The notes beneath the pieces are model-generated. The model had not been told where the DNA came from, searched no databases, and saw only the letters and a program-made list of their open reading frames with translations. From JBOHUX01 sp050734915 (GTDB lineage: Bacteria > Chloroflexota > Dormibacteria > Dormibacterales > Dormibacteraceae), in the NCBI GenBank assembly GCA_050734915.1, contig JBOHUX010000079.1:1-9949 (forward strand): 9,949 nt of DNA. Reading direction: 5' to 3'. Position 1 is the stretch's first letter. The number at the start of each line of letters is the position of its first letter. This document shows, piece after piece, positions 1 through 6,336 of the stretch. The position numbers and the translations under genes were made by a program.

Positions 1-1183
1 CCGGCCGGGGGTCCTTGACCGACACCACCTCGGGGATCACGTCGCCGGCCCGCTGGACGATCACCCGGGCGCCGGCGTAGACGCCCTTCTCGTTGACCAT
101 CTGCTCGTTGTGAAGGCTCGCGTTGCGGACTGTGACGCCGCCCACGATGACCGGCCGGAGATGCGCGACCGGGGTCAGCACCCCCGTCCTGCCCACGTAG
201 CAGACGATCTCCTCGACCTCGGTCTCCGCCTGCTCGGCCGCGTACTTGAAGGCAATCGCCCAGCGGGGCGACCGGGAGACGAACCCGAGCTCCAGCTGCT
301 GGTCGTGGCGGTCCACCTTGACCACCAGCCCGTCGATCTCGTGGTCGAGGGTGTGCCTTCGCTCCTGCCAGCGCCGGTGCTGCGCGATGACGGCGTCAAC
401 CGACTCGCAGCGGGCGTGGTTGGGATTGACCCGGAAGCCCAGCTCCCGCAGCAGCGCCAGCGCGTCCGACTGGCTGCGCGCGGGGCCGGCGGGATCCAGC
501 GTGTACATGAAGGTCTGGAGGTTGCGGCGGGCGGTGACCCTGGGGTCGAGCTGGCGCACGCTGCCGGCGGCGGCGCTACGGGGGTTGGCAAAGGGGGGGC
601 GACCCGCCTCCTCCAGCTCGCGGTTGGTCTCCTCGAAGCTCGCCAGCGGCATGTAGACCTCGCCCCGGACCTCGAAGTCGGCGGGCATCCCCAGCAAGGA
701 GCGCAGCCTCAGCGGCACGCTCTGGATCGTGCGCACGTTGGCGGTCACGTCCTCGCCGACGGCGCCGTCACCCCGGGTGGCGGCCCGCGTCAGCCGCCCC
801 TCCGAGTACGCGAGGCTCATCGCGAGCCCGTCGATCTTGAGCTCGACCACGTAGTGGACGGCGTCGCCGGCCACCGCGCGCACGCGCTTGTCCCAGGCCC
901 TGATCTCGGCCTCGTCGAATGCGTTCTGCAGGCTCAGCATGGGGGCCCGGTGCCGGACCTTCTGGAACTGCTCGCCGGCCGGGGCGCCGACCCGCTGCGT
1001 CGGTGAGTCGGGCACGACGAGGTCGGGATGGGCCTCTTCGAGCCTTCGCAGCTCGAGGAAGGCGGCGTCGTACTCCCCGTCACCGACCTCGGGCGCGTCC
1101 AGCACGTGGTACGCCAGGTTCCACCTCCGGATCCGGTCCCGCAGCTCCTCCAGGCGGGTCTCGACCCGCTTCGGGCGGGCCAT
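1..1183 (-). CDS. ligA: NAD+-dependent DNA ligase LigA, N-terminal part (gene continues beyond the left edge)
   Basis: LigA seals nicks in duplex DNA during replication and repair, using NAD+ to adenylate a lysine. The 394 visible residues begin with MARPKRVETR and run through the Ia domain (residues about 1-70, with YHVLDAPEVGDGEYD, which contacts NMN) into the nucleotidyltransferase domain. The adenylated lysine is K116 in VELKIDG, close to its position in E. coli LigA. TRGDGAVGEDVTANVRT, FEVRGEVYMP and FANPRSAAAGSVRQLDPR follow, then EIDGLVVKVD, and finally the start of the OB fold (VIVQRAGDVIPEVV). The rest of the OB fold, the zinc finger, HhH and BRCT domains (about 270 residues) would lie outside the window. 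The ATG at 1183-1181 shares one base with the pcrA stop (TGATG), so translation is probably coupled. The pcrA-ligA order is also known from Firmicutes. Identification is secure; the frame is open throughout and the gene looks intact. Confidence 0.97.
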   Translation of the reverse strand, partial: MARPKRVETRLEELRDRIRRWNLAYHVLDAPEVGDGEYDAAFLELRRLEEAHPDLVVPDSPTQRVGAPAGEQFQKVRHRAPMLSLQNAFDEAEIRAWDKRVRAVAGDAVHYVVELKIDGLAMSLAYSEGRLTRAATRGDGAVGEDVTANVRTIQSVPLRLRSLLGMPADFEVRGEVYMPLASFEETNRELEEAGRPPFANPRSAAAGSVRQLDPRVTARRNLQTFMYTLDPAGPARSQSDALALLRELGFRVNPNHARCESVDAVIAQHRRWQERRHTLDHEIDGLVVKVDRHDQQLELGFVSRSPRWAIAFKYAAEQAETEVEEIVCYVGRTGVLTPVAHLRPVIVGGVTVRNASLHNEQMVNEKGVYAGARVIVQRAGDVIPEVVSVKDPRP

Positions 1184-3411
1184 CAGATCCTTGTCAGCGG
1201 GGCGAGGGTGCCGCTCAGGATCTTGAGCCCGGCCCCGTCGAACTGGACCATCAGCTCCTCGTCCGTCCTCGTGAGCGTGCTCTTGAGCACGGACCCGGTC
1301 CCGAACGTCGCGTGGCGCAGGCGGTCCCCCTCCTGGTAGCGCTGGACGGGGGGGCGGGCCGGCACCGCCTCCACCTGCCGCGCCATCAGGCGCTCGCGGT
1401 AGCCGGGCTGGCCGGCGTCGGCGCGATCGCGGACCGGGGCGGCCGGCGCCGCCCCCGTCCGCGGGGATCGCAGCAGGCCGTGCGGGATCTCACCCAGGAA
1501 GCGGCTGGGCAGGGACGGCGAGGAGCGGCCGTAGAGATGGCGGCGAAAGGTGCAGGTGAGGTAGAGCTGGTCCTTGGCCCGGGTCATGCCCACGTAGCAG
1601 AGCCGGCGCTCCTCCTCGATGCCGGCCCCGGTCGGGTCGTCGAGGCTTCGCTGGTGGGGGAGCAGGCCCTCCTCCATGCCGGCCAGGAACACGACCGGGA
1701 ACTCCAGGCCCTTCACCATGTGGAAGGTAATCAGGGTGACGCCCGGCGCCTGCTCCTCGTAGGTGTCCACGTCGGAGACGAGGGCGACCTCGGCCAGGAA
1801 GCTCTCCAGGGCACCGCCGGGGTCGGTCTCATCGAACTCCTCGGCCAGCCCGCGCAGCTCCTGCAGGTTCTCGAGCCGGGCGTCGCCCTGCGGGGTTCCC
1901 TCCTCGTAGTGCCGGGAGAGCTCCATGACCTCGATCAGATGGTCGACCAGCTCGCTCGGCTTGAGGGCTCCCATCACCGCCCGGACCGACTCCACCTGGG
2001 CGCGGAACCTCTCCAGCTGGGGAAGGGCCTGGCGCGGCACGGCGGGGGCATCCTCGACGCGTCCGATCGCCTCCAGCGGATCCGAGTCGCGGTCGTGCGC
2101 GTGGGCGAGGACGGCGGCGATCGTCCGAGGTCCGATCTTGCGACGGGGCACGTTCACGATCCGCTCGAAGCTGACGGTGTCGCGGGGGTTGAAGACGAAG
2201 CGGAGGTAGGCCATCAGGTCCTTGACCTCGCGGCGCTCCCAGAACTTGACGCCGCCGACCAGCCGGTAGGGAATCCGCCGGCGGTTGAGCACGTCCTCGA
2301 ACGCCCGCGACTGCGCGTTGGTCCGGTAGAGGACCGCGAAGTCGGCATGGGCGCGCTCCCCGGCGCGGACCAGGCGGGCGATCTCGTCGGCCACGAACTC
2401 GGCCTCCTCGACCTCGTTGTAGGCCTGCAGGGCCTGCACCGTATCGCCGCCGGCGCGCTCGGTCCAGAGGCGCTTGGGGGCCCGCGCCGGATTGTGGCGG
2501 ATGACATTGAAGGCGGCGTCGAGGATGGGCTGGGTGGACCGGTAGTTCTGCTCCAGCCGAACCACGTGAGCGTCGGGGTAGTCCTTCTTGAACTCCAGGA
2601 TGTTGCGCACGTCGGCCCCCCGCCACCCGTAGACGCTCTGGTCGTCGTCGCCGACCACGGCCAGGTTGCGGTGGGAGCGGGCGAGCAGGTTGACGAGCAC
2701 GTACTGCGCGTGGTTGGTGTCCTGGTACTCGTCCACGAGGACGTGCCGGAAGCGGTCCTGCCACCGCTCGAGGGCATCCTCGTCGGTCTGGAAGAGGTGG
2801 ACCAGGGCGCCGATCAGATCGTCGAAGTCGAGCGCGGCCGAGCTCCGCAGGAGCGTCTGGTACTGGAGATAGGCACGGCGGGTGATCTCATCGAGGTAGG
2901 TGTCGCTCGGGTACGCCTCCGGGCCGATCAGCTCGTTCTTGGCCTGGCTGATGCGGTGCGAGATGTTGGCGGGCGGAAAGCGCTTGGGATCGAGGCCGAG
3001 GCGGTCGATCACGCGCCTGATCGCGGCCCGGGTGTCGTCCTCGTCGAAGATGACGAAGTTGCGCTCGATCCCGATCGTGGCCGCCTCCCGGCGGAGGACC
3101 TTGACCGCGGTCGAGTGGAAGGTGCCCACCCACAGGGCGGCCGCGTCCGTCCCCAGTAGCGCCTCCACCCGGGCGCGCATCTCGCGGGCGGCCTTGTTGG
3201 TGAAGGTGACGGCCAGGATGCGCTCCGGCCAGGCACCGCGGGCGGCGACGAGGTGCGCGATCCGGGCCGTGAGGACCCGGGTCTTGCCGCTCCCGGCCCC
3301 CGCGAAGATCAGCAGGGGGCCCTCGCCGTGCTCCACCGCCTCAAGCTGAGGCGGGTTCAGAGCGGTGAGGACGTTATCCAGGTTCGCATGCTGAAGCTCG
3401 GCCGGAGTCAT
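1183..3411 (-). CDS. pcrA: ATP-dependent DNA helicase PcrA/UvrD (superfamily 1A)
   Basis: This is a 3'-5' helicase for nucleotide excision repair, mismatch repair and clearing of recombination intermediates, 742 residues from the chosen start. Visible motifs in order: Q-motif LNPPQLEAVEH, Walker A GAGSGKT (38-44), motif Ia AVTFTNKAAREMRAR, Walker B VDEYQDTNHAQ, motif III VVGDDDQSVYGWRGAD, motif IV RLEQNYRST, motif V LITFHMVKGLEFPVVFLAGM (H564, K567) and motif VI EEERRLCYVGMTRAKDQLYL. The C-terminus (GDRLRHATFGTGSV... VQFDGAGLKILSGTLAPL) is the Tudor-like RNA polymerase-binding domain typical of PcrA, which argues for PcrA/UvrD rather than Rep. An in-frame GTG at 3462 would add 17 residues. 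The ATG at 3411 is preferred because PcrA proteins usually begin shortly before the Q-motif and because a TAGACT box sits 10 nt upstream. The gene is divergent from the cyclase gene and overlaps ligA by one base. Confidence 0.96.
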   Translation of the reverse strand: MTPAELQHANLDNVLTALNPPQLEAVEHGEGPLLIFAGAGSGKTRVLTARIAHLVAARGAWPERILAVTFTNKAAREMRARVEALLGTDAAALWVGTFHSTAVKVLRREAATIGIERNFVIFDEDDTRAAIRRVIDRLGLDPKRFPPANISHRISQAKNELIGPEAYPSDTYLDEITRRAYLQYQTLLRSSAALDFDDLIGALVHLFQTDEDALERWQDRFRHVLVDEYQDTNHAQYVLVNLLARSHRNLAVVGDDDQSVYGWRGADVRNILEFKKDYPDAHVVRLEQNYRSTQPILDAAFNVIRHNPARAPKRLWTERAGGDTVQALQAYNEVEEAEFVADEIARLVRAGERAHADFAVLYRTNAQSRAFEDVLNRRRIPYRLVGGVKFWERREVKDLMAYLRFVFNPRDTVSFERIVNVPRRKIGPRTIAAVLAHAHDRDSDPLEAIGRVEDAPAVPRQALPQLERFRAQVESVRAVMGALKPSELVDHLIEVMELSRHYEEGTPQGDARLENLQELRGLAEEFDETDPGGALESFLAEVALVSDVDTYEEQAPGVTLITFHMVKGLEFPVVFLAGMEEGLLPHQRSLDDPTGAGIEEERRLCYVGMTRAKDQLYLTCTFRRHLYGRSSPSLPSRFLGEIPHGLLRSPRTGAAPAAPVRDRADAGQPGYRERLMARQVEAVPARPPVQRYQEGDRLRHATFGTGSVLKSTLTRTDEELMVQFDGAGLKILSGTLAPLTRI

Positions 3412-3421
3412 CGAAGACCTG

Positions 3422-3427
3422 AGTCTA
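3422..3427 (-). promoter_or_regulatory. -10 element for the pcrA-ligA operon, probably leaderless
   Basis: TAGACT on the minus strand lies 10 nt before the pcrA ATG at 3411, placing the predicted transcription start within a few bases of the start codon. There is no TTGACA-like -35. The GGAGGA upstream lies beyond this box, about 17 nt from the ATG, and would probably not be transcribed. The identical hexamer occurs before the riboswitch (8062-8067). Called from sequence pattern only. Confidence 0.55.
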
Positions 3428-3493
3428 TCCTCCGGACCGGACGCCTCCCGGTCCTGCCGCACGGCGCCCGGCGGGACCGGGCGGGGGGCGCGC

Positions 3494-3499
3494 TATAGT
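3494..3499 (+). promoter_or_regulatory. -10 element for the GAF-cyclase gene, probably leaderless
   Basis: TATAGT is followed by 10 nt and the GTG start at 3510. The stretch between them (ACGTTCGCCC) holds no Shine-Dalgarno sequence, and the DNA upstream is G-rich with no -35. This box and the pcrA box at 3422-3427 form a divergent promoter pair within 98 bp. Confidence 0.6.
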
Positions 3500-3509
3500 A
3501 CGTTCGCCC

Positions 3510-4685
3510 GTGCCCGCCGGCGACGATTCAAGCCGCGACCGCCTCCTTCACCAGGTCGCCCGGGAGCTCACCTCCTCGTTGGAGCTCGACCAGGTCCTGC
3601 GCAACGTGATGGACCGGGTCATCGAGCTCATGAACGCCTCTCGCGGGTTCGTCGTCCTCGTCGACCCCGTCACCGCCTCCAGGCAGATCAGGATCGCCCG
3701 AGGCGACTCTCCGGACCAGGACGCCAGCGAGTTCCTCGGCTCGCGGACCGTGATCGAGCAGGTGCTGGCGACCGGAGAGCCCGTCCTCACCACGGATGCC
3801 AGCGCCGACGAGCGATTTCGATCCCAGGAGAGCGTCATCCTGCACAACCTCCGCTCGATCATCGCCGCGCCGCTGGTCGTCAAGGGGAAGGCGATCGGAG
3901 CCGTCTACGTGGACAACCCGCTCCGGGCGGGGATCTTCGGCGAGGCGGACCGGGAGTTCCTGCAGGCGATCGCCGACCAGGCGGCGATCGCGATCGAGAA
4001 CGCCCGCCTCTACACCGAGCTGCGGGCCAACTACGAGCATTCCGACCGGCTCCGGAGGATCTTCGAGCGCTACGTCAACAAGCAGGTCATGGAGCGCGTC
4101 CTGGCGGAGCCCAACGGCGGCTTCCTGGAGGGCGAGAGGCTCCGGGTGACCATGCTCGCGTCCGACATCGCCGGTTTCTCGGCGCTGTCGCGGGAGATGG
4201 AGGCCGAGAGGATGGTCAAGCTCCTCAACAACTACTTCCGGCGCATGGTGGACGTCGTGCTCGCCCACGGTGGCAACATCGACAAGTTTCAGGGGGACGG
4301 GCTCCTGGTCGCGTTCGGAGCCCCCGTGCCGGTCGCGGACTCGGCCCCGCGGGCGGTACGGGCCGCGCTCGCCATGCGTGCTGAGATCGCTGAGTTCAAC
4401 CGCGTCCGGATGGAGTCGGGGGAGGCGCCGATCGAGGTCGGGATCGGGCTCGACACCGGCCCGGTGGTTGCTGGCAACGTGGGCTCCGAGCGCCGCCTCG
4501 AGTACACGCTGATCGGCGTCCCCGTCAACAACGCGTCCTTCCTGTGCAAGATCAGGCCGGCGGCCCTGCTCCTCTCGCAGAACACCTACCAGGCGCTCCA
4601 GGGGTCGATCGAGGCGACTGTTCGAGAGCCGATCACGTTGAAGGGATCGACAGAGGCGGCGCCCGTCTACTCACTGGATGCCTGA
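3510..4685 (+). CDS. GAF-domain class III adenylate/guanylate cyclase-like signalling protein
   Basis: A soluble 391-residue two-domain signalling protein without signal peptide or membrane segment. Residues about 10-165 form a GAF sensor domain (ARELTSSLELDQVL... LRSIIAAPLVVKGKAIGAVYVDNP... FLQAIADQAAIAIENARLY). A linker of about 25-30 residues (RRIFERYVNKQVMERVL) resembles a cyclase transducer element. The class III cyclase domain spans about 210-390. Metal-binding aspartates D219 (ASDIAGFS) and D263 (FQGDGLL), the purine-selecting lysine K259, T333 at the second purine-selecting position and the ribose/transition-state asparagine N340 are all present. The transition-state arginine expected four residues after N340 is F344 (VNNASFL), and the usual D of the IGD motif is V. 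Activity may therefore be low, altered or lost; lysine/threonine would favour ATP over GTP if active. The start is the GTG at 3510, just downstream of a -10 box. The gene converges on the lysozyme-fold gene 41 bp downstream. Confidence 0.9.
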   Translation: MPAGDDSSRDRLLHQVARELTSSLELDQVLRNVMDRVIELMNASRGFVVLVDPVTASRQIRIARGDSPDQDASEFLGSRTVIEQVLATGEPVLTTDASADERFRSQESVILHNLRSIIAAPLVVKGKAIGAVYVDNPLRAGIFGEADREFLQAIADQAAIAIENARLYTELRANYEHSDRLRRIFERYVNKQVMERVLAEPNGGFLEGERLRVTMLASDIAGFSALSREMEAERMVKLLNNYFRRMVDVVLAHGGNIDKFQGDGLLVAFGAPVPVADSAPRAVRAALAMRAEIAEFNRVRMESGEAPIEVGIGLDTGPVVAGNVGSERRLEYTLIGVPVNNASFLCKIRPAALLLSQNTYQALQGSIEATVREPITLKGSTEAAPVYSLDA

Positions 4686-4726
4686 CGGGCGCCGCGCTCG
4701 GGTCGGATCAGCTCAGAGCCGGAGCC

Positions 4727-5326
4727 CTAGGAGCAGCTCCACTGGCCGGGCCCGTCGTGCGAGTAGAGCCAGGCCGCCGCGCGGGCGTTGGCTACCGCGT
4801 CGAAGGGCGACCGGCCCCGGTAGGGCGTCCCGTTCCATGTCGACCGGGCGAACTGGAACAGGCCCATGTGACCGCTCGGGTTCTCCGCGTTGGGGTTGTC
4901 GCCCGACTCGCACATGGCGACCCGCTGTGCCCAACTCACGGCCCCCCCGCCAAGAGGGGCGAACGCGTCATGGATGATCTGCCGGATGCTCGCCGGACCG
5001 CCGGCAGGGGCGGGCGGGGCGGCTCCCGGCGCGGGGGCCGGGGCCGGGATCGCCGCCGGACGGGCCGCCACCTGCTGGAGCACCGCCAGTGCGGCCGCCT
5101 GCCGGGCGGCGGCCTCCGTGGCCTTGAAATGAGCGACTCCGGAGATGCCGTCCCCAAAGTCCAGAGGGCGCGTCAGGGTGCCTGCCTCCGGGATCGATTC
5201 CCGAGCCGCCGCCGAGCGGGTCGGTTGCCGGCCGGCCGGCCCCCGCGAGTGCGCATGGACGCCCGCATGGACGAGGCCACTGACAAGCGCGAAGCCAAGC
5301 GTCATCGCTCGAACCAGATGTAGCAA
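4727..5326 (-). CDS. Secreted lysozyme-fold transglycosylase-like protein (resuscitation-promoting-factor-like)
   Basis: A 199-residue exported protein probably acting on cell-wall peptidoglycan. Residues 1-25 form a Sec-type signal peptide (short R6-containing n-region, hydrophobic MTLGFALVSGLVHA). A low-complexity Ala/Pro linker covers about 70-110 (IPAPAPAPGAAPPAPAG). Residues about 112-199 are a lysozyme/transglycosylase-like domain: AMCESGDNPNAENPSGHMGL with E140 as the predicted catalytic glutamate, then FQFARSTW and a C-terminal GQWSCS. C139 and C198 could form a disulfide. The pattern is nearer to generic lysozyme-like/SLT proteins than to classical actinobacterial Rpf, so Rpf function is only suggested. 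The TTG at 5326 is chosen because AAGGAGG lies 6 nt upstream; the in-frame ATG at 5305 is 27 nt from that site. An imperfect hairpin overlaps the ribosome-binding site. Confidence 0.85.
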   Translation of the reverse strand: MLHLVRAMTLGFALVSGLVHAGVHAHSRGPAGRQPTRSAAARESIPEAGTLTRPLDFGDGISGVAHFKATEAAARQAAALAVLQQVAARPAAIPAPAPAPGAAPPAPAGGPASIRQIIHDAFAPLGGGAVSWAQRVAMCESGDNPNAENPSGHMGLFQFARSTWNGTPYRGRSPFDAVANARAAAWLYSHDGPGQWSCS

Positions 5327-5332
5327 GTCGCT

Positions 5333-5360
5333 CCTCCTTGGGGACGCCCTACCCCTAAGG
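5333..5360 (-). promoter_or_regulatory. Strong Shine-Dalgarno sequence partly buried in a hairpin, upstream of the transglycosylase-like gene
   Basis: On the minus strand AAGGAGG (5339-5333) lies 6 nt before the TTG at 5326 and decides that start. Just 5' of it, CCTTAGGGG (5360-5352) can pair with CCCCAAGG (5343-5336) across an 8-nt loop with one bulged base, covering the AAGG half of the site. A second inverted repeat, CCTGAGC/GCTCAGG (5372-5378 and 5406-5412), lies upstream, and a possible -10 TACGGT is at 5437-5432. The pairings are visible; a regulatory role is inference. Confidence 0.5.
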
Positions 5361-5553
5361 CGCCTTCAAGTCCTGAGCACGGAGCTGCGTCGATGAGTGG
5401 GATCCGCTCAGGCCGGTTACGGAACGTGGCAACCGTAGCAAATCGCGAAGTCTCCACGTCGAGATCGAGTCCGCCTTCGGGGGGGGCGCTCGCGGGCCCA
5501 CCAGGTGACGCGCGCGGATGACGCGCGGGCGCCGCCGGGACGGGCCCGTCGGG

Positions 5554-5630
5554 TGGTGCCGGCGCAGGGATTCGAACCCTGGACCCTCGGCTTAAAAGGC
5601 CGCTGCTCTGACCAGCTGAGCTACACCGGC
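5554..5630 (-). tRNA. tRNA-Lys (anticodon UUU), 3' CCA encoded
   Basis: A full cloverleaf reads on the minus strand. The acceptor GCCGGTG/CGCCGGC has one G-U pair; the D arm is GCTC/GAGC; the anticodon arm GCGGC/GCCGA has loop CTTTTAA, giving anticodon TTT at 5596-5594; the T arm is CAGGG/CCCTG with loop TTCGAAT; the discriminator is A. The genomic CCA occupies 5556-5554. The outermost anticodon-stem pair (27-43) is a G-A mismatch, the only irregularity. A GC-rich perfect palindrome, GACGGGCCCGTC (5539-5550), lies just 3' and could help end transcription, but no T-tract follows. The tRNA is divergent from the nitroreductase gene. Confidence 0.96.
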
Positions 5631-5703
5631 GCCAGATGAACGATTCCGATTCTGACTCACCCGACCCCGGGCCGGCCCGATCGGGCCCGAGCGCCCCCGA
5701 GGC

Positions 5704-5725
5704 GCCGAAGTAGCCGAAGTAGCAT
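5704..5725 (+). promoter_or_regulatory. -10 element and 9-bp tandem repeat before the nitroreductase gene
   Basis: TAGCAT (5720-5725) lies 8 nt before the ATG at 5734, with no Shine-Dalgarno sequence between, suggesting a leaderless transcript. Immediately upstream, and overlapping it by two bases, is an exact tandem duplication of GCCGAAGTA (5704-5712 and 5713-5721), with a TTCGAA palindrome at 5725-5730. The repeat could be an operator, but no regulator is encoded nearby. Confidence 0.45.
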
Positions 5726-5733
5726 TCGAACCG

Positions 5734-6324
5734 ATGGACCTTCAGGAGCTGCTGCGCCGGCGCCGGATGGTGAGGCGATTCGTGGACGAGGATCTGCCCG
5801 CCGACGCGATCGAGCGAATCGCGCGGGCCGCACAGCGGGCACCCAGCGCCGGGTTCAGCCAGGGCCAGAGGCTGGTGACGGTCACCGACCCCGCGCTCAA
5901 GCGCGAGGTTGCGGAGGCGGTCGGCGAGGATGGCGACGGGGGCGCTTTCGGCCGCTGGGTGGGGCGGTGCGGCGCCCAGTTCATCCCCTGCGTCTCCGAG
6001 GAGCTCTACCACGAGCGCTACCGGCAGCCCGACAAGCTCCTGCCCGACGGAACGGAGGTCTCCTGGCCGGTGCCCTACTGGTGGATGGACGTCGGCTGCA
6101 CGGTCATGCTGGTGCTTCTGGCGGCCATCGACGAGGGGCTGGCGGGCGGGTTCGCCGGCCCCGGTCGAGGGCTGGCGCCGCTCCGCGCCGTGCTCGGCGT
6201 CCCCGAGAGCTTCACGCCGGTCGGTGTCATCCCCGTCGGCCACCCGCTCCCCGACGTTTGCTCCCCATCGCTGAAGCGCGGCCGCGTCGCCGCCGAGGAC
6301 TTCCTCCGCCTCAACGGGTGGTGA
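5734..6324 (+). CDS. Nitroreductase-family FMN-dependent oxidoreductase
   Basis: A cytosolic flavoprotein of 196 residues, the normal length for the family, which usually acts as a dimer and reduces nitroaromatics, quinones or other small molecules with NAD(P)H. The N-terminus LQELLRRRRMVRRF matches the family's FMN phosphate-binding arginine motif (usually RRSxRxF), followed by IARAAQRAPSAGFSQGQRLV, the typical PSAGxxQ flavin-contact segment. The middle carries WWMDVGCTVMLVLLAAIDEGL, the hydrophobic helix of the dimer core, and the C-terminus has GVPESFTPVGVIPVGHP (family pattern LGIPxxxxPVxxIxxGxP). There is no signal peptide. The substrate cannot be read from sequence; BluB or F420-related roles are not indicated. 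The gene is divergent from tRNA-Lys and ends 12 bp from the convergent transporter gene, with a small GAGC-GGG-GCTC hairpin (6328-6338) between. Confidence 0.87.
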   Translation: MDLQELLRRRRMVRRFVDEDLPADAIERIARAAQRAPSAGFSQGQRLVTVTDPALKREVAEAVGEDGDGGAFGRWVGRCGAQFIPCVSEELYHERYRQPDKLLPDGTEVSWPVPYWWMDVGCTVMLVLLAAIDEGLAGGFAGPGRGLAPLRAVLGVPESFTPVGVIPVGHPLPDVCSPSLKRGRVAAEDFLRLNGW

Positions 6325-6336
6325 CTCGAGCGGGGC

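Noticed and set aside
919..3159. A 746-codon plus-strand open frame opposite pcrA
   Set aside because: It is antisense to a complete PcrA with all helicase motifs. Long open shadows are expected in GC-rich genes, and the translation is Arg/Gly/Val/Leu-rich without any recognisable domain.
3412..3462. GTG at 3462 as the pcrA start
   Set aside because: It adds 17 residues not expected in PcrA and lies upstream of the TAGACT box, so it would probably not be transcribed. The ATG at 3411 fits family length and promoter spacing.
3528..4268. A 246-codon minus-strand open frame opposite the GAF-cyclase
   Set aside because: It is antisense to a gene with clear GAF and cyclase motifs. The translation is low-complexity shadow protein with no domain and no own promoter or ribosome-binding site.
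5327..5553. A ydaO-type c-di-AMP riboswitch before the lysozyme-fold gene, as found before many rpf genes
   Set aside because: A GTAGGG-like piece is present near the 3' end, but the other hallmark blocks (GGGGAACC and GGGGTGAATC type) are not visible on the minus strand. Only generic hairpins remain.
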